NCBI GenBank assembly: GCA_964632485.1
Contig: CAZWDO010000022.1
Coordinates: 33,875 to 65,758, forward strand
DNA length: 31,884 nucleotides
Reading direction: 5' to 3'
DNA from: CAZWDO01 sp964632485 [NCBI: uncultured bacterium]
GTDB lineage: Bacteria; JAGOEH01
The translations under genes and the position numbers were made by a program. The notes beneath the pieces were generated by a model. That model worked only from the letters and a program-made list of their open reading frames with translations. It was not told the DNA's origin and did not search any database. Positions 16,610 through 24,539 of the stretch are shown one piece after another; the first letter of the stretch is position 1; each line of letters starts with the position of its first letter.

Positions 16610-17875
16610 TTAGAAAAAAGTAACATCATCCGCCTCTTCAACCGAAGCTGTCGGGAATGAAGTGGAATCAGCTTCCAAATCCCCGGAAGGCGTTGTAGTT
16701 TTCAGAGTTAATGCGGCGATTTCCCGTTCCTGCTTCATGGTTGCCAGGTTGTCGTAATGACTGAGAATTTTAGTTTTCAATTCTTCATTGATTTCTTTTT
16801 CATCGAGAAACTTATTGATTTTGAGTTCGCAAAGCGCATTATTGACATCGCGCAAGGTCTGGGCAATATGAGTGGAAATTTGTCGGGTAATATCCTCGAA
16901 TTGTAAATTAATAACAATGTTTTGGATTTCTGCGCGGGAAGTCGATGTATTTCCAAGAGTTCCGTCCATGACCGAGGATAACTGGATCAACGAATCAATG
17001 ATAGAAAGAAAAAAATCTTTTAATAAAAAAATGGTTGAATTTATGAAATTTTTTTCGGCATCAGCGGTTTCCTTAATGGATAAAACTGCCTGATCGATAA
17101 ATATAGCGGTATGATCGAGTGTATCCTGTATTTTTTCGGCGGAATGGGTGGAATTGACGGCCAGTCGTTTAACTTCCTGCGCAACTACGCCGAAGGCTTT
17201 GCCATATCGACCGGCCCTGGCAGATTCAATCGAAGCATTCAGCGATAAAATTTTTGTAGTCATAGCAAAATTAGAAATATCGCTCGAAAAGATTGAAATA
17301 TCTTGCACTCGTTCCCGGATTTTATCCAATTTGGTTATATCTTCATTTTTAATATCGATGATGATCAGTAATTCGTTCAGTATTCCCTGAATTACCGTTT
17401 CATATTGTTGGCGAATTAATTGCATATTGTTTTGGGGCGCTGCTTCAGATTCCTGTTTTACAATATTTAAGGATAAACGTTTTTTAATGCTGCCGACAAT
17501 GTCAGTCGTCTCGCCGACTGTGCGATCAATCTGGCTCAATAACCGGCCGAATCGTTCGACTGTATCGACTGTAGCTTCCTCAATTTTACCGGACGTGTAT
17601 TTCAGTTGATTATGTGTAACAGCAATCAGCTCCCTAATGCGACGCAATGAAAAAAATGCTTCAATCGTTTTATCTACTACTTCTTCCAGATGGCTGACCG
17701 TTGCGTTTTTTTTCTTTAATTCCTCTTCGAGAAATGCGATCTTCAGATTTTTTTGTTCAATTTCGTAGCGTAAAACGTTCAGTTCCTGCTGATCGGTTCC
17801 CTCACACAGCGGAACCGCATTTTCAGCAGGCAGTGTTTTCTGTTCCACGTTAAAGAAAGATGACTTGTCATACAT
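16610..17875 (-). CDS. Soluble methyl-accepting-type signalling protein with a divergent tip
   Basis: The 421-residue product has no membrane segment or sensory domain. Residues about 20-65 are a coiled coil (YEIEQKNLKIAFLEEELKKK), and the remainder is a long helical hairpin whose tip (SNFAMTTKILSLNASIESAR, then AGRYGKAFGVVAQEVKRLA) matches the MCP signalling domain. The usual QTNLLALN is altered to TTKILSLN, while the Asn, Glu and Arg of LNASIESARAG are kept. LQFEDITRQ near residue 340 resembles a motif seen in CheZ-like and some cytosolic receptor proteins. Start ATG 17875 is chosen because AAGGA lies seven bases upstream; a longer frame to 17992 would overlap the RsbT-like gene. It is the last gene of the operon and may be a receptor-like adaptor for the RsbT-like kinase (inference). 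Confidence 0.82.
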   Translation of the reverse strand: MYDKSSFFNVEQKTLPAENAVPLCEGTDQQELNVLRYEIEQKNLKIAFLEEELKKKNATVSHLEEVVDKTIEAFFSLRRIRELIAVTHNQLKYTSGKIEEATVDTVERFGRLLSQIDRTVGETTDIVGSIKKRLSLNIVKQESEAAPQNNMQLIRQQYETVIQGILNELLIIIDIKNEDITKLDKIRERVQDISIFSSDISNFAMTTKILSLNASIESARAGRYGKAFGVVAQEVKRLAVNSTHSAEKIQDTLDHTAIFIDQAVLSIKETADAEKNFINSTIFLLKDFFLSIIDSLIQLSSVMDGTLGNTSTSRAEIQNIVINLQFEDITRQISTHIAQTLRDVNNALCELKINKFLDEKEINEELKTKILSHYDNLATMKQEREIAALTLKTTTPSGDLEADSTSFPTASVEEADDVTFF

Positions 17876-17927
17876 GGATAATCCTTTTTTTCGAGCGGTA
17901 CCATAAACGGCGAAACGATTGAAATTT

Positions 17928-18389
17928 CTATAATTCAGCAGAAATCGGTTGAATGACCGGGGTACTTTGCTGTAACCATTTGGTGAATTCAACTTTAGTT
18001 CCTTTGCCGATTACGGAATGAATATGAAACTCATCCGAGAGGCGTTTAACACCTGGCAACCCTAAACATAGCGCATTCCGGGAGTTGTCCCGTTCACGCA
18101 GAATTTCTTCAACATTGCGGATTCCAGCGCCCCGGTCTTCGAACACCAATAGAAAACCTTTGTCGTCACAGCCTTCCTTCTCAATTATATAGGCGCTCAT
18201 TTGGCCTTGTTTCGCATGAATTACAATATTTCTGGCCAGTTCCGAAGTAGCGGTCACAATCCGCATTTGATCCAATAATGAAAATCCGTTTTCCACGGCT
18301 AACTGCTGAGATTTTTGCCGCGCCAGGGCAACATCTTCATAGCCGGCGATTAAGACCTCAATCAGTTTTACCGGGTTAATTTTTTTCAT
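17928..18389 (-). CDS. RsbT-like serine kinase / anti-sigma-type ATPase
   Basis: The 153-residue protein is a single GHKL-fold domain of the RsbT family. Visible motifs are the N box TSELARNIVIHAKQG, the G1 box EDRGAGI and the hallmark CLGLPGVKRLSDEF. RsbT-type proteins phosphorylate STAS proteins or bind and activate RsbU-type phosphatases; possible partners in this window are the STAS protein at 21847-22137 and the SpoIIE phosphatase at 5933-7696 (inference). The last 20 residues (STPVIQPISAEL) are an extra tail. AAAGGAAG precedes the ATG by five bases. It follows cheA on the same strand after a 148-base gap with no clear terminator, and the MCP-like gene follows after 52 bases. Confidence 0.88.
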   Translation of the reverse strand: MKKINPVKLIEVLIAGYEDVALARQKSQQLAVENGFSLLDQMRIVTATSELARNIVIHAKQGQMSAYIIEKEGCDDKGFLLVFEDRGAGIRNVEEILRERDNSRNALCLGLPGVKRLSDEFHIHSVIGKGTKVEFTKWLQQSTPVIQPISAEL

Positions 18390-18537
18390 GAACTTCCTTT
18401 CGTTATCCCCTGTCGAGAGCGTTTTACGACAGTGGCAACAGGTGTAGATTAACTGTAAGTAGTTATATTCTATTGCCGCTTTTACGAGTCAATTTTGCTG
18501 CGCTACTCCTTTTTTTAAAATATACATTTTTTGGGCG

Positions 18538-21447
18538 TCAGACTAATTCCTCAGGATTGAGAACCAAAACGACCTGTCCATTGCCTAATAGACAAACACC
18601 ATTTAAAGCGCGAATGCCTACCATTTGCTCAGGCAGGGGTTTGATTGCAATTTCCGCTCTATTTTCCAGTTTATCCACCCGCACACCGAATTTTCCTGTC
18701 TGCGTCTTCAAAATCACGATTGGGATTTCATCACCCTCATGACGGGAAGAAGGATCATCAGCGGTTTGCAGCAGCGTTTCCAGACGCTCTATTGGGATTA
18801 CCTGTTCCCGGTAATGGATAAATGAACGTTCCCGCCAGTGATGGATTTGCGCGGCTTTGATTTTAATCATTTCAAGGACATAATCAAAGGGAATGGCATA
18901 TATGTTTTTTCCCGCTTTGACCATTAAGGCTGAGCTGATACCCATGGCCATGGGTATTTTAAGGGCAATATTAGTTCCCTGGCCGGCTTGAGAGTGTACT
19001 CTGATTTCGCCGCCGAGCGCCTTGATCGATGTTTGTACCACATCCATGCCAACTCCACGTCCGGATATATCGGTAATCTGTTGTTTGGTGGAAAACCCCG
19101 CCATAAAAATGATATTAAAAATACTATCGTCTTCCTCGGATTTAATGGGAATATTCATGGCTCTTGCTTTTTCCAGGATACGTTGGCGGTCCAATCCCCG
19201 GCCGTCGTCAATAATCGATATAATCAGATTGCGGCCCTCTTGTTCTGCTTTTAATATAATAGTTCCTTTTTCGTCTTTATGGGCTGCAATCCGTTCTTCA
19301 GGACTTTCAATACCATGATCACAGGCATTGCGGATAATATGGATCAAGGGGTCTGATAATGTATCCGCAACTTTTTTGTCAATTTCAGTTTCATTGCCGT
19401 ATGTAAGAAATTCAATCTGCTTTTTCTGTTTGCGCGCAATATCCCGTACTACTCGTTGAAATTTTTGAAAAATTCCTTTGATGGGTGTCATGCGCATCGC
19501 CATCATTCCAGTCTGGATATTGTTCGAAATTCGTGAAATCAAATGCAGATTATCCTTAAATGAGCGAATGAGCGCAGTAGCGTCCGGGTTGGATTGAGTT
19601 AACTCATGGATGATATATTCGTAGGTATTTCGCGCCACGACCAGCTCGCCAATCAGGTTGGAAAAAACATCGATCTTCCTCTCATCGACCCGCATGGTAC
19701 GAATCTCGGATTCTTCTTTTAAGACCTCCGATTTTAACGATTTGCCAAGTTCCATCAATTCCTGTTTGTGTAAGCTCCGTTGCAAGTCCTCTTCACTGAC
19801 CAAGCCGTTTTCAATGAGGATTTCGCCCAGTCGTTTTTGTCTGCCAAGCGCCGATTGCAAGATTGATTCAGTGATCAATCCTTCTTCAATCAGGATTTCA
19901 CCCAGCTTTCGTGGTTCCGATGTTAGTCCCAGCAAAAAAAGAATCACTTCATCCAGGATTTCTACATAATCCTCGCCGGAAGGATCTTCCAACGCGATTA
20001 ACGCTTTATCCACTAAAGCCGGCAAGGTTTTGATATTCATATACTCCGATGCGCTTTTCAAGCTTTTTAAGGCTCGTAAGGTAATACGCTTCGATTCGGG
20101 AATAGTTGACGCCGGTTTGCCATGGGTTCGAATAATTTCGCGGTACTGCTGGGATTGTTCCAGAAAAGTTGTCCTGACATCCTCAGATATAAACGAAACT
20201 GCGGATTTCTTGTCTCTGTTATCATCTGAGGGGTGAGAAAAAATCCGCAAATAATAGCCGACTGCGTGTTCAATTTGACCGATGCGGAGTTTGCCGCCAC
20301 CATGGTTCATTACATTCAGCATTATTTTTAGCGTATCCACTGACTGAAGGGCTATATCAGTTATTTTTGGAGTAATAATCACTTCTCCCCGGCGTAATAA
20401 ATCAAACAACGATTCCAGATTATGCAGAAATTGAGCCATTTCAGACAGATTAATATAACTGCAATCTCCCTTGAGCGTGTGCAGGGCGCGAAATATTTTC
20501 TGAATGGATTCCTGGCTGCCTTTTTTTTCGAGCTCTACTATGCTGGTTTCTAATATACTCAATAATTCCTGTGAACTGACGATGAATTCTTTCAGATTGG
20601 CGCTATTAATGCTATTAACCGATATCTCAATTTCTTTCTCGTCCGGATCAAACTGAATTTGTTCGGCTATATCCACGATATCGGCCAATGAGGGATCAAA
20701 CAACAAATCCTTAATCGCTGCCTCATCAATTTTACAAACCAGAAAAATAGTGGCCTGGAAGGAAAGATGGAAGGGATTGAACTCGTCCAGGTCAGCAATT
20801 TTTTCGTCCGGGATAATCGCTTCATAATAAAGAGCCGTAGCCATCAGTTGACTCAGGAATACAGCCGGGTCATATCCATTGGCAAAGAACTCGTCGGAAT
20901 AATTGAGTCGTATTTTAAAAAAGTGGTTTTGGTTGCCATATAAAGCTCGCATGCGCAAAATCGTGGAGTTTGGGACTTCATCATTTTCTGATAGCGAATA
21001 AGGCGTCGGGGTAATGGGCGCTGGCTCCAACTTGCCGTCTGTGGATGGATTATTGATGCCCAGAGTTAATGCAGTCAATTTATCCACTAACTGGTTATCG
21101 ATTGCGATCGGTAGTTTTTTTTCAATCCCGAGGATCATGGCATTAAGAGTGTCCACACTGTTTAGCACTACATCAATCAGTTCGGGGTTGATTGTGAGTT
21201 TCCTATCTCTGACCAGCGATAACACATTCTCTATATGATGCGCAAATTGGGAGATTTCCAGCAAATCAAAACTGCCGGCGCTTCCCTTGATCGTATGAAT
21301 TCCCCGGAAGATAGAATCTATGCGATCCCTGTTGTCCGGATCGGCTTCCGTTTTGAGAATATCATCGCTGATGCCATCCAGAATATCCTTAGCCTCTGTG
21401 ATAAACTGACGACGATAAAAATCAAGGTCCATTTCAATATTCGGCAT
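18538..21447 (-). CDS. cheA: Chemotaxis-type histidine kinase CheA with extra Hpt and MshEN-like modules
   Basis: At 969 residues it is far longer than classical CheA (about 650). Order seen: Hpt1 (His51 in GIHTIKGSAG), a P2-like or linker region (about 175-270), Hpt2 (His323 in RALHTLKGDCSYI), a third Hpt-like helical region (about 425-510) where the histidine is Lys461 (RALKSLKSASEYM), two adjacent 24-residue repeats (514-537 and 539-562; LGEILIEEGLI and LGEILIENGLV) matching the MshEN cyclic-di-GMP-binding motif, the P3 dimerisation domain (VDERKIDVFSNLIGELVVAR), the P4 kinase domain (IIRNACDHGIE, DDGRGLD, GRGVGMDVV) and a C-terminal CheW-like P5 domain. It phosphorylates response regulators in a receptor array. 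AGGA precedes ATG by about six bases. It sits eight bases after the cheY stop, within one operon. Confidence 0.95.
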   Translation of the reverse strand: MPNIEMDLDFYRRQFITEAKDILDGISDDILKTEADPDNRDRIDSIFRGIHTIKGSAGSFDLLEISQFAHHIENVLSLVRDRKLTINPELIDVVLNSVDTLNAMILGIEKKLPIAIDNQLVDKLTALTLGINNPSTDGKLEPAPITPTPYSLSENDEVPNSTILRMRALYGNQNHFFKIRLNYSDEFFANGYDPAVFLSQLMATALYYEAIIPDEKIADLDEFNPFHLSFQATIFLVCKIDEAAIKDLLFDPSLADIVDIAEQIQFDPDEKEIEISVNSINSANLKEFIVSSQELLSILETSIVELEKKGSQESIQKIFRALHTLKGDCSYINLSEMAQFLHNLESLFDLLRRGEVIITPKITDIALQSVDTLKIMLNVMNHGGGKLRIGQIEHAVGYYLRIFSHPSDDNRDKKSAVSFISEDVRTTFLEQSQQYREIIRTHGKPASTIPESKRITLRALKSLKSASEYMNIKTLPALVDKALIALEDPSGEDYVEILDEVILFLLGLTSEPRKLGEILIEEGLITESILQSALGRQKRLGEILIENGLVSEEDLQRSLHKQELMELGKSLKSEVLKEESEIRTMRVDERKIDVFSNLIGELVVARNTYEYIIHELTQSNPDATALIRSFKDNLHLISRISNNIQTGMMAMRMTPIKGIFQKFQRVVRDIARKQKKQIEFLTYGNETEIDKKVADTLSDPLIHIIRNACDHGIESPEERIAAHKDEKGTIILKAEQEGRNLIISIIDDGRGLDRQRILEKARAMNIPIKSEEDDSIFNIIFMAGFSTKQQITDISGRGVGMDVVQTSIKALGGEIRVHSQAGQGTNIALKIPMAMGISSALMVKAGKNIYAIPFDYVLEMIKIKAAQIHHWRERSFIHYREQVIPIERLETLLQTADDPSSRHEGDEIPIVILKTQTGKFGVRVDKLENRAEIAIKPLPEQMVGIRALNGVCLLGNGQVVLVLNPEELV

Positions 21448-21455
21448 ATTAATTC

Positions 21456-21821
21456 CTATCCGATGATCTTCTTTACAACATTTAGCAGGGTATCGGGTTT
21501 AAAAGGCTTAACAATCCAGGCTTTAGCCCCGGCCTGCTGTCCCTGTTGTTTCTTTGATTCTTCGCTTTCTGTTGTCAACATGACAATCGGAATGAAGCGG
21601 TATTGCGCTTGCGCCTTTATTTGACGGATCATTTCGATACCATTCATATTCGGCATATTTAAATCGGTAAGTATCATATCAAATTTGTTTTGCGTCAGCT
21701 TGTCCAATCCATCCAACCCATCGCAGGCTTCCACAGCTTCATAACCGTTGGAACGCAGAGTCATTGCAATTAATCCCCGCATGGAACCCGCATCATCGAC
21801 TACTAAGATAGATTTTGGCAT
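21456..21821 (-). CDS. cheY: CheY-like single-domain response regulator
   Basis: The 121-residue stand-alone receiver has all key residues: the acidic pair in ILVVDDAGSMR, phospho-acceptor Asp53 in LTDLNMPNMNG, Thr in VMLTTESE, and Lys in WIVKPF. KQQGQQAGAKAWIVKPF is typical of CheY proteins encoded beside cheA in cytosolic or non-flagellar chemosensory clusters. It is directly upstream of cheA in the transcript and is the most likely phosphate acceptor for Hpt1 or Hpt2. No output domain is present, so it would act by binding a target or as a phosphate sink. AAGGAAA lies six bases before the ATG. Confidence 0.93.
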   Translation of the reverse strand: MPKSILVVDDAGSMRGLIAMTLRSNGYEAVEACDGLDGLDKLTQNKFDMILTDLNMPNMNGIEMIRQIKAQAQYRFIPIVMLTTESEESKKQQGQQAGAKAWIVKPFKPDTLLNVVKKIIG

Positions 21822-21846
21822 AAAATTTCCTTCTGCTGTATTTTAG

Positions 21847-22137
21847 TTATATACTGTCAATCTGATACAAACGAGCCATTTGATCCAAAGCCGGAGAGGA
21901 ATTTTTTTTAAGCAGGGCAATTCCTTTTCGGCGAAACGAATAAATAACTGTGCAAATCAATTGAAAATAATAGGTATCAATTTCTTCAATCTCACTGACA
22001 TCTAAAGTAACCTGTTCCAAATTTTTATGATTGGCCATTGTTTCTTTCAAGAAATTAAGGTCCTCTTCAACCCGATGAATGGTCGCTTGATTGGGGAAGC
22101 GGATTTCCAGTGTATGATCATTTTTTTCGATAATCAT
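21847..22137 (-). CDS. STAS-domain protein (anti-anti-sigma-like)
   Basis: The 96-residue protein has the size and alternating strand-helix pattern of a single STAS domain (TLEIRFPNQATI; LEQVTLDVSEIEEIDTYYFQ; GIALLKKN). The loop that in SpoIIAA/RsbV reads DSSG, with the phosphorylated serine, reads DTYY here (Asp54-Thr55-Tyr56-Tyr57). Thr55 could accept phosphate, or the protein may be a non-phosphorylated adaptor, as suggested for STAS proteins in some chemosensory operons. It overlaps the upstream receiver gene by four bases (ATGA), so the two products are probably made together. The RsbT-like kinase in the same operon is its natural candidate partner (inference). Confidence 0.82.
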   Translation of the reverse strand: MIIEKNDHTLEIRFPNQATIHRVEEDLNFLKETMANHKNLEQVTLDVSEIEEIDTYYFQLICTVIYSFRRKGIALLKKNSSPALDQMARLYQIDSI

Positions 22138-22514
22138 GGTAGTTCCTCGCTACCCATTGTCCCGATCAGCATCTGGACATGAGTGATCAGAAACTGAGGT
22201 TGAACCGGTTTGGTGATGTAGAGATTGGCGCCGGATTTATATCCCATAAGTTTATTCTCGACCTCTTCCTGAGTGGTGATGATTATTATGGGAGTTTCTT
22301 TTTCCAATTCGCGGTATTTGCGGATGAAGGTGAGGCCATCCATATTTGGCATATTGATATCGCATAAAATCAGATGATAGGTGTTAGCAAGAGCTTTTTC
22401 CAAAGCTTCGATACCATCCCCTGCGCCAGCCACATTGAATCCGACGGATTTCAGAATGTTCATGTGATAATTACGGACAACCGGTGAATCATCAACTACA
22501 AGGATATAATACAT
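22134..22514 (-). CDS. Single-domain response regulator (second CheY-like protein)
   Basis: The 126-residue receiver domain has YYILVVDDSPVVR, phospho-acceptor Asp52 in LILCDINMPNMDG, TTQEE and LYITKPVQ, so all catalytic receiver residues are present. There is no output domain. Its start has AAGGAG seven bases upstream and lies three bases after the cheR stop. The STAS gene overlaps its end. The order cheR-REC-STAS-cheY-cheA suggests this receiver either competes with the other CheY for CheA phosphate or controls the coupled STAS protein. Confidence 0.92.
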   Translation of the reverse strand: MYYILVVDDSPVVRNYHMNILKSVGFNVAGAGDGIEALEKALANTYHLILCDINMPNMDGLTFIRKYRELEKETPIIIITTQEEVENKLMGYKSGANLYITKPVQPQFLITHVQMLIGTMGSEELP

Positions 22515-22517
22515 GGT

Positions 22518-23366
22518 TCACTCCTTACAATACACTAAAAATTTACCTGATCGTTGAAGTTTGAAGGCAGTTGTAATCCGGCCCAGTGATTCGCTTGAAC
22601 CCAAAAAAATATACCCACTGGTCTTCAAGCTGGTGTAAAAATGATCGACTACCTGGCGGCGAGATATATCATCGAAATAGATCAGCACGTTACGGCAAAA
22701 AATAAAATCACAGTTGATGATGACTCTCATTTCATCCCGATTCTGAAGATTCAATTTTATGAATTTCACCATGGATTTCACCATGGATTTCACTTCAAAG
22801 CGTTGTTTGGGGAGAATATTGAAATAGGTTTTCAAATAGGTTTCCGGGGTATCCATAATACTGCGTTTTTCGTAAACTCCAGCTTGGGCTTTGATCAACA
22901 CTTTTTCATCGATATCGGAGGCGATAATCTCTATCTTCCAATCGGATACATCCTCAAGTATCTCATGAAGAATGATCGCTATCGAATAGGGTTCTTCTCC
23001 GGTGGAACAGCCGGCTGACCAGATGCGCAATGAATTATCGTTCAAAGTGATCTTTTGTTTAACGACTTCTGGCAGGCAAATATCGGCAAACGATTCCAAT
23101 TGGGGAAAATCCCGGAAAAAATAGGTCTCATTAATAGTGATCTGATTCACCAGATTCTGGAATTCGTGGCCCTGAAGATCGGAAAACTTGAGATAACGGA
23201 TATATTCGGCCGCAGAATTGAAGCCCATGACTTGCATCCGTTGAAATATGCGGTGATTAATAAAATAAATCTTTTTTGGTTCGAAACGGATACCGATCCG
23301 GCGGTAAATCATATCTGCCAGCCGATCGAATTCATCGATCGTTAACTGGAAATCAATTTCATTCAT
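22518..23366 (-). CDS. cheR: Chemoreceptor glutamate methyltransferase CheR
   Basis: The 282-residue enzyme transfers methyl groups from S-adenosylmethionine to receptor glutamates. The N-terminal helical domain (DEFDRLADMIYRRIGIRFEP) and the catalytic domain motifs NQITINETYFFRDFPQLE and IWSAGCSTGEEPYSIAI are clear, followed by FCRNVLIYFD. Start ATG 23366 has GGGAG seven bases upstream; a longer frame to 23633 lies inside the HEAT gene and is not supported. The start overlaps the HEAT gene by eight bases. A 12-base tandem duplication inside the gene gives KSMVKSMVKF. Together with CheB it provides the adaptation arm. Confidence 0.94.
   Translation of the reverse strand: MNEIDFQLTIDEFDRLADMIYRRIGIRFEPKKIYFINHRIFQRMQVMGFNSAAEYIRYLKFSDLQGHEFQNLVNQITINETYFFRDFPQLESFADICLPEVVKQKITLNDNSLRIWSAGCSTGEEPYSIAIILHEILEDVSDWKIEIIASDIDEKVLIKAQAGVYEKRSIMDTPETYLKTYFNILPKQRFEVKSMVKSMVKFIKLNLQNRDEMRVIINCDFIFCRNVLIYFDDISRRQVVDHFYTSLKTSGYIFLGSSESLGRITTAFKLQRSGKFLVYCKE
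22764..22793. repeat. 12-bp tandem duplication inside cheR (2.5 copies)
   Basis: On the plus strand TTTCACCATGGA occurs at 22764-22775 and 22776-22787, followed by TTTCAC (22788-22793). The repeat is in frame and encodes KSMV-KSMV in CheR. It looks like a recent slippage duplication of four codons. Confidence 0.85.
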
Positions 23367-24357
23367 TGTCTTCTCCCGGGTTTGTACCCAGACTGGTTTG
23401 GCAAAATTCTCTAATATCCGGAAAGGGAGCCTTGTCGGCAATTGCCTGCAAGTACGTATTTCGCAGGGCCGATTCAGACTGGTCGATGAGCTCAATTCCA
23501 TAGAATTGATATTCGATGCGTAAATCGGGAGAAAGCACAATGTCATGCAGAAGCCTGACAGTTTGTTCCGGGAGAGGATGTTGACGTACCAGATTTTGTA
23601 TTGAATATAAGCTCTTGATAATATCTTCGCCATAAAGTATCGGATCTGTCAATGAATCAATAATATGAAAAATAGTATCCACAAATCCGCCCCGGGTTGC
23701 CAATTTCAATAATGATGGAATATAAATTGCCTGCGAATCCGGCGCCTTATCGGCTGAAACCGATAATTGAAGTAGCAGTGATTCTATATCCTCGGCGTTA
23801 GCCAATTCACTTAACGTTTCCAGAATAGAGTCTTTCAACATCGGTTCCCGGGTATGGCTGAAAAGATCTATCATTTCAGGAATACTGGCTCTATCATTCA
23901 AACGGCCCAAATATTCCACCGCGGTAATGACGACATTAATGGCGGGATCATATAAAGCTGCCCGCAGGGCAAAAATAGCATCCTCGGTACCCAATTCAAC
24001 CAGGGTATCCAATATCAGTTTTCGTACTTCTTTGTTGGCATGATCCAGTTTTGATCCTAAAAAAACAATGGTATCCAAGCCGTATGCTGAGAGAATAGCT
24101 ACCGCTGAATTGCGCAGATAAGCGTCCGCTGAGCTGTATAATTCAAAAATCGTTTCATAGATCAGCGGATTATTCGATTTTTTCAGGGCAAACACCAGCG
24201 CATCACGGACGACGGGAGATGATTCCTTTTTAAGCCGGTCCATTAACGCCTGCGCCCAATTCGATGATTTCAGCGACATGATATCATCAACCGCATAGAG
24301 TCTCACCGTTTCATCGGGATCATTGATTTGGCGCGCTAATGTATCCTGGGATTCCAT
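23359..24357 (-). CDS. HEAT-repeat protein of the chemosensory operon
   Basis: The 332-residue protein is composed of about nine helical pairs with HEAT/PBS-lyase-type spacing of roughly 31 residues, for example INDPDETVRLYAVDDIMSL, SSPVVRDALVFALKKS, DHANKEVRKLILDTLVELG and DPAINVVITAVEYLGRL. There is no signal peptide or catalytic motif. HEAT proteins act as binding scaffolds; homologous genes are known in several non-classical che clusters but their role there is not established. AGGAG precedes the ATG by six bases. It overlaps cheR by eight bases, and a 182-base gap separates it from cheB, the widest inside the operon. Confidence 0.85.
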   Translation of the reverse strand: MESQDTLARQINDPDETVRLYAVDDIMSLKSSNWAQALMDRLKKESSPVVRDALVFALKKSNNPLIYETIFELYSSADAYLRNSAVAILSAYGLDTIVFLGSKLDHANKEVRKLILDTLVELGTEDAIFALRAALYDPAINVVITAVEYLGRLNDRASIPEMIDLFSHTREPMLKDSILETLSELANAEDIESLLLQLSVSADKAPDSQAIYIPSLLKLATRGGFVDTIFHIIDSLTDPILYGEDIIKSLYSIQNLVRQHPLPEQTVRLLHDIVLSPDLRIEYQFYGIELIDQSESALRNTYLQAIADKAPFPDIREFCQTSLGTNPGEDNE

Positions 24358-24509
24358 TTTTTCTCCTGTTCAGGGTGTTGCTTGATAGTGGTGGTTCCGG
24401 CTATGCGCGAATTAAGGTTATTCCACAATTACCGGCCCAATATCCGGGGTAGATTGAATCTTTATGTTGCTTCAACGACCTGTCCGAAACAGATCGATGG
24501 GTACAACCC

Positions 24510-24524
24510 CGGGTTCAGGACCCG
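24510..24524. other. Small GC-rich hairpin in the cheB-HEAT intergenic gap
   Basis: CGGGT (24510-24514) and ACCCG (24520-24524) form a five-base stem with loop TCAGG. It lies in the 182-base spacer between cheB and the HEAT gene, with no U tract. It might affect mRNA stability or partial termination; the rest of the spacer shows no gene. Confidence 0.3.
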
Positions 24525-24539
24525 TGAAGCGCGATTGAT

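Noticed and set aside
16478-16660. 60-codon plus-strand frame between the converging operons
   Set aside because: It covers the stem-loop region and the 3' end of the MCP-like gene, has no ribosome site or family match, and is probably chance.
18462-18492. Possible promoter before the RsbT-like gene (TTGACT, 19-base spacer, TATAAC on the minus strand)
   Set aside because: The spacer is too long and the 17-base alternative has a poor -10 element, so it is not strong enough to split the operon.
23367-23633. Longer N-terminus for CheR
   Set aside because: The extension lies inside the HEAT gene, is rich in Cys/Ser/Arg unlike CheR, and a good ribosome site precedes ATG 23366.
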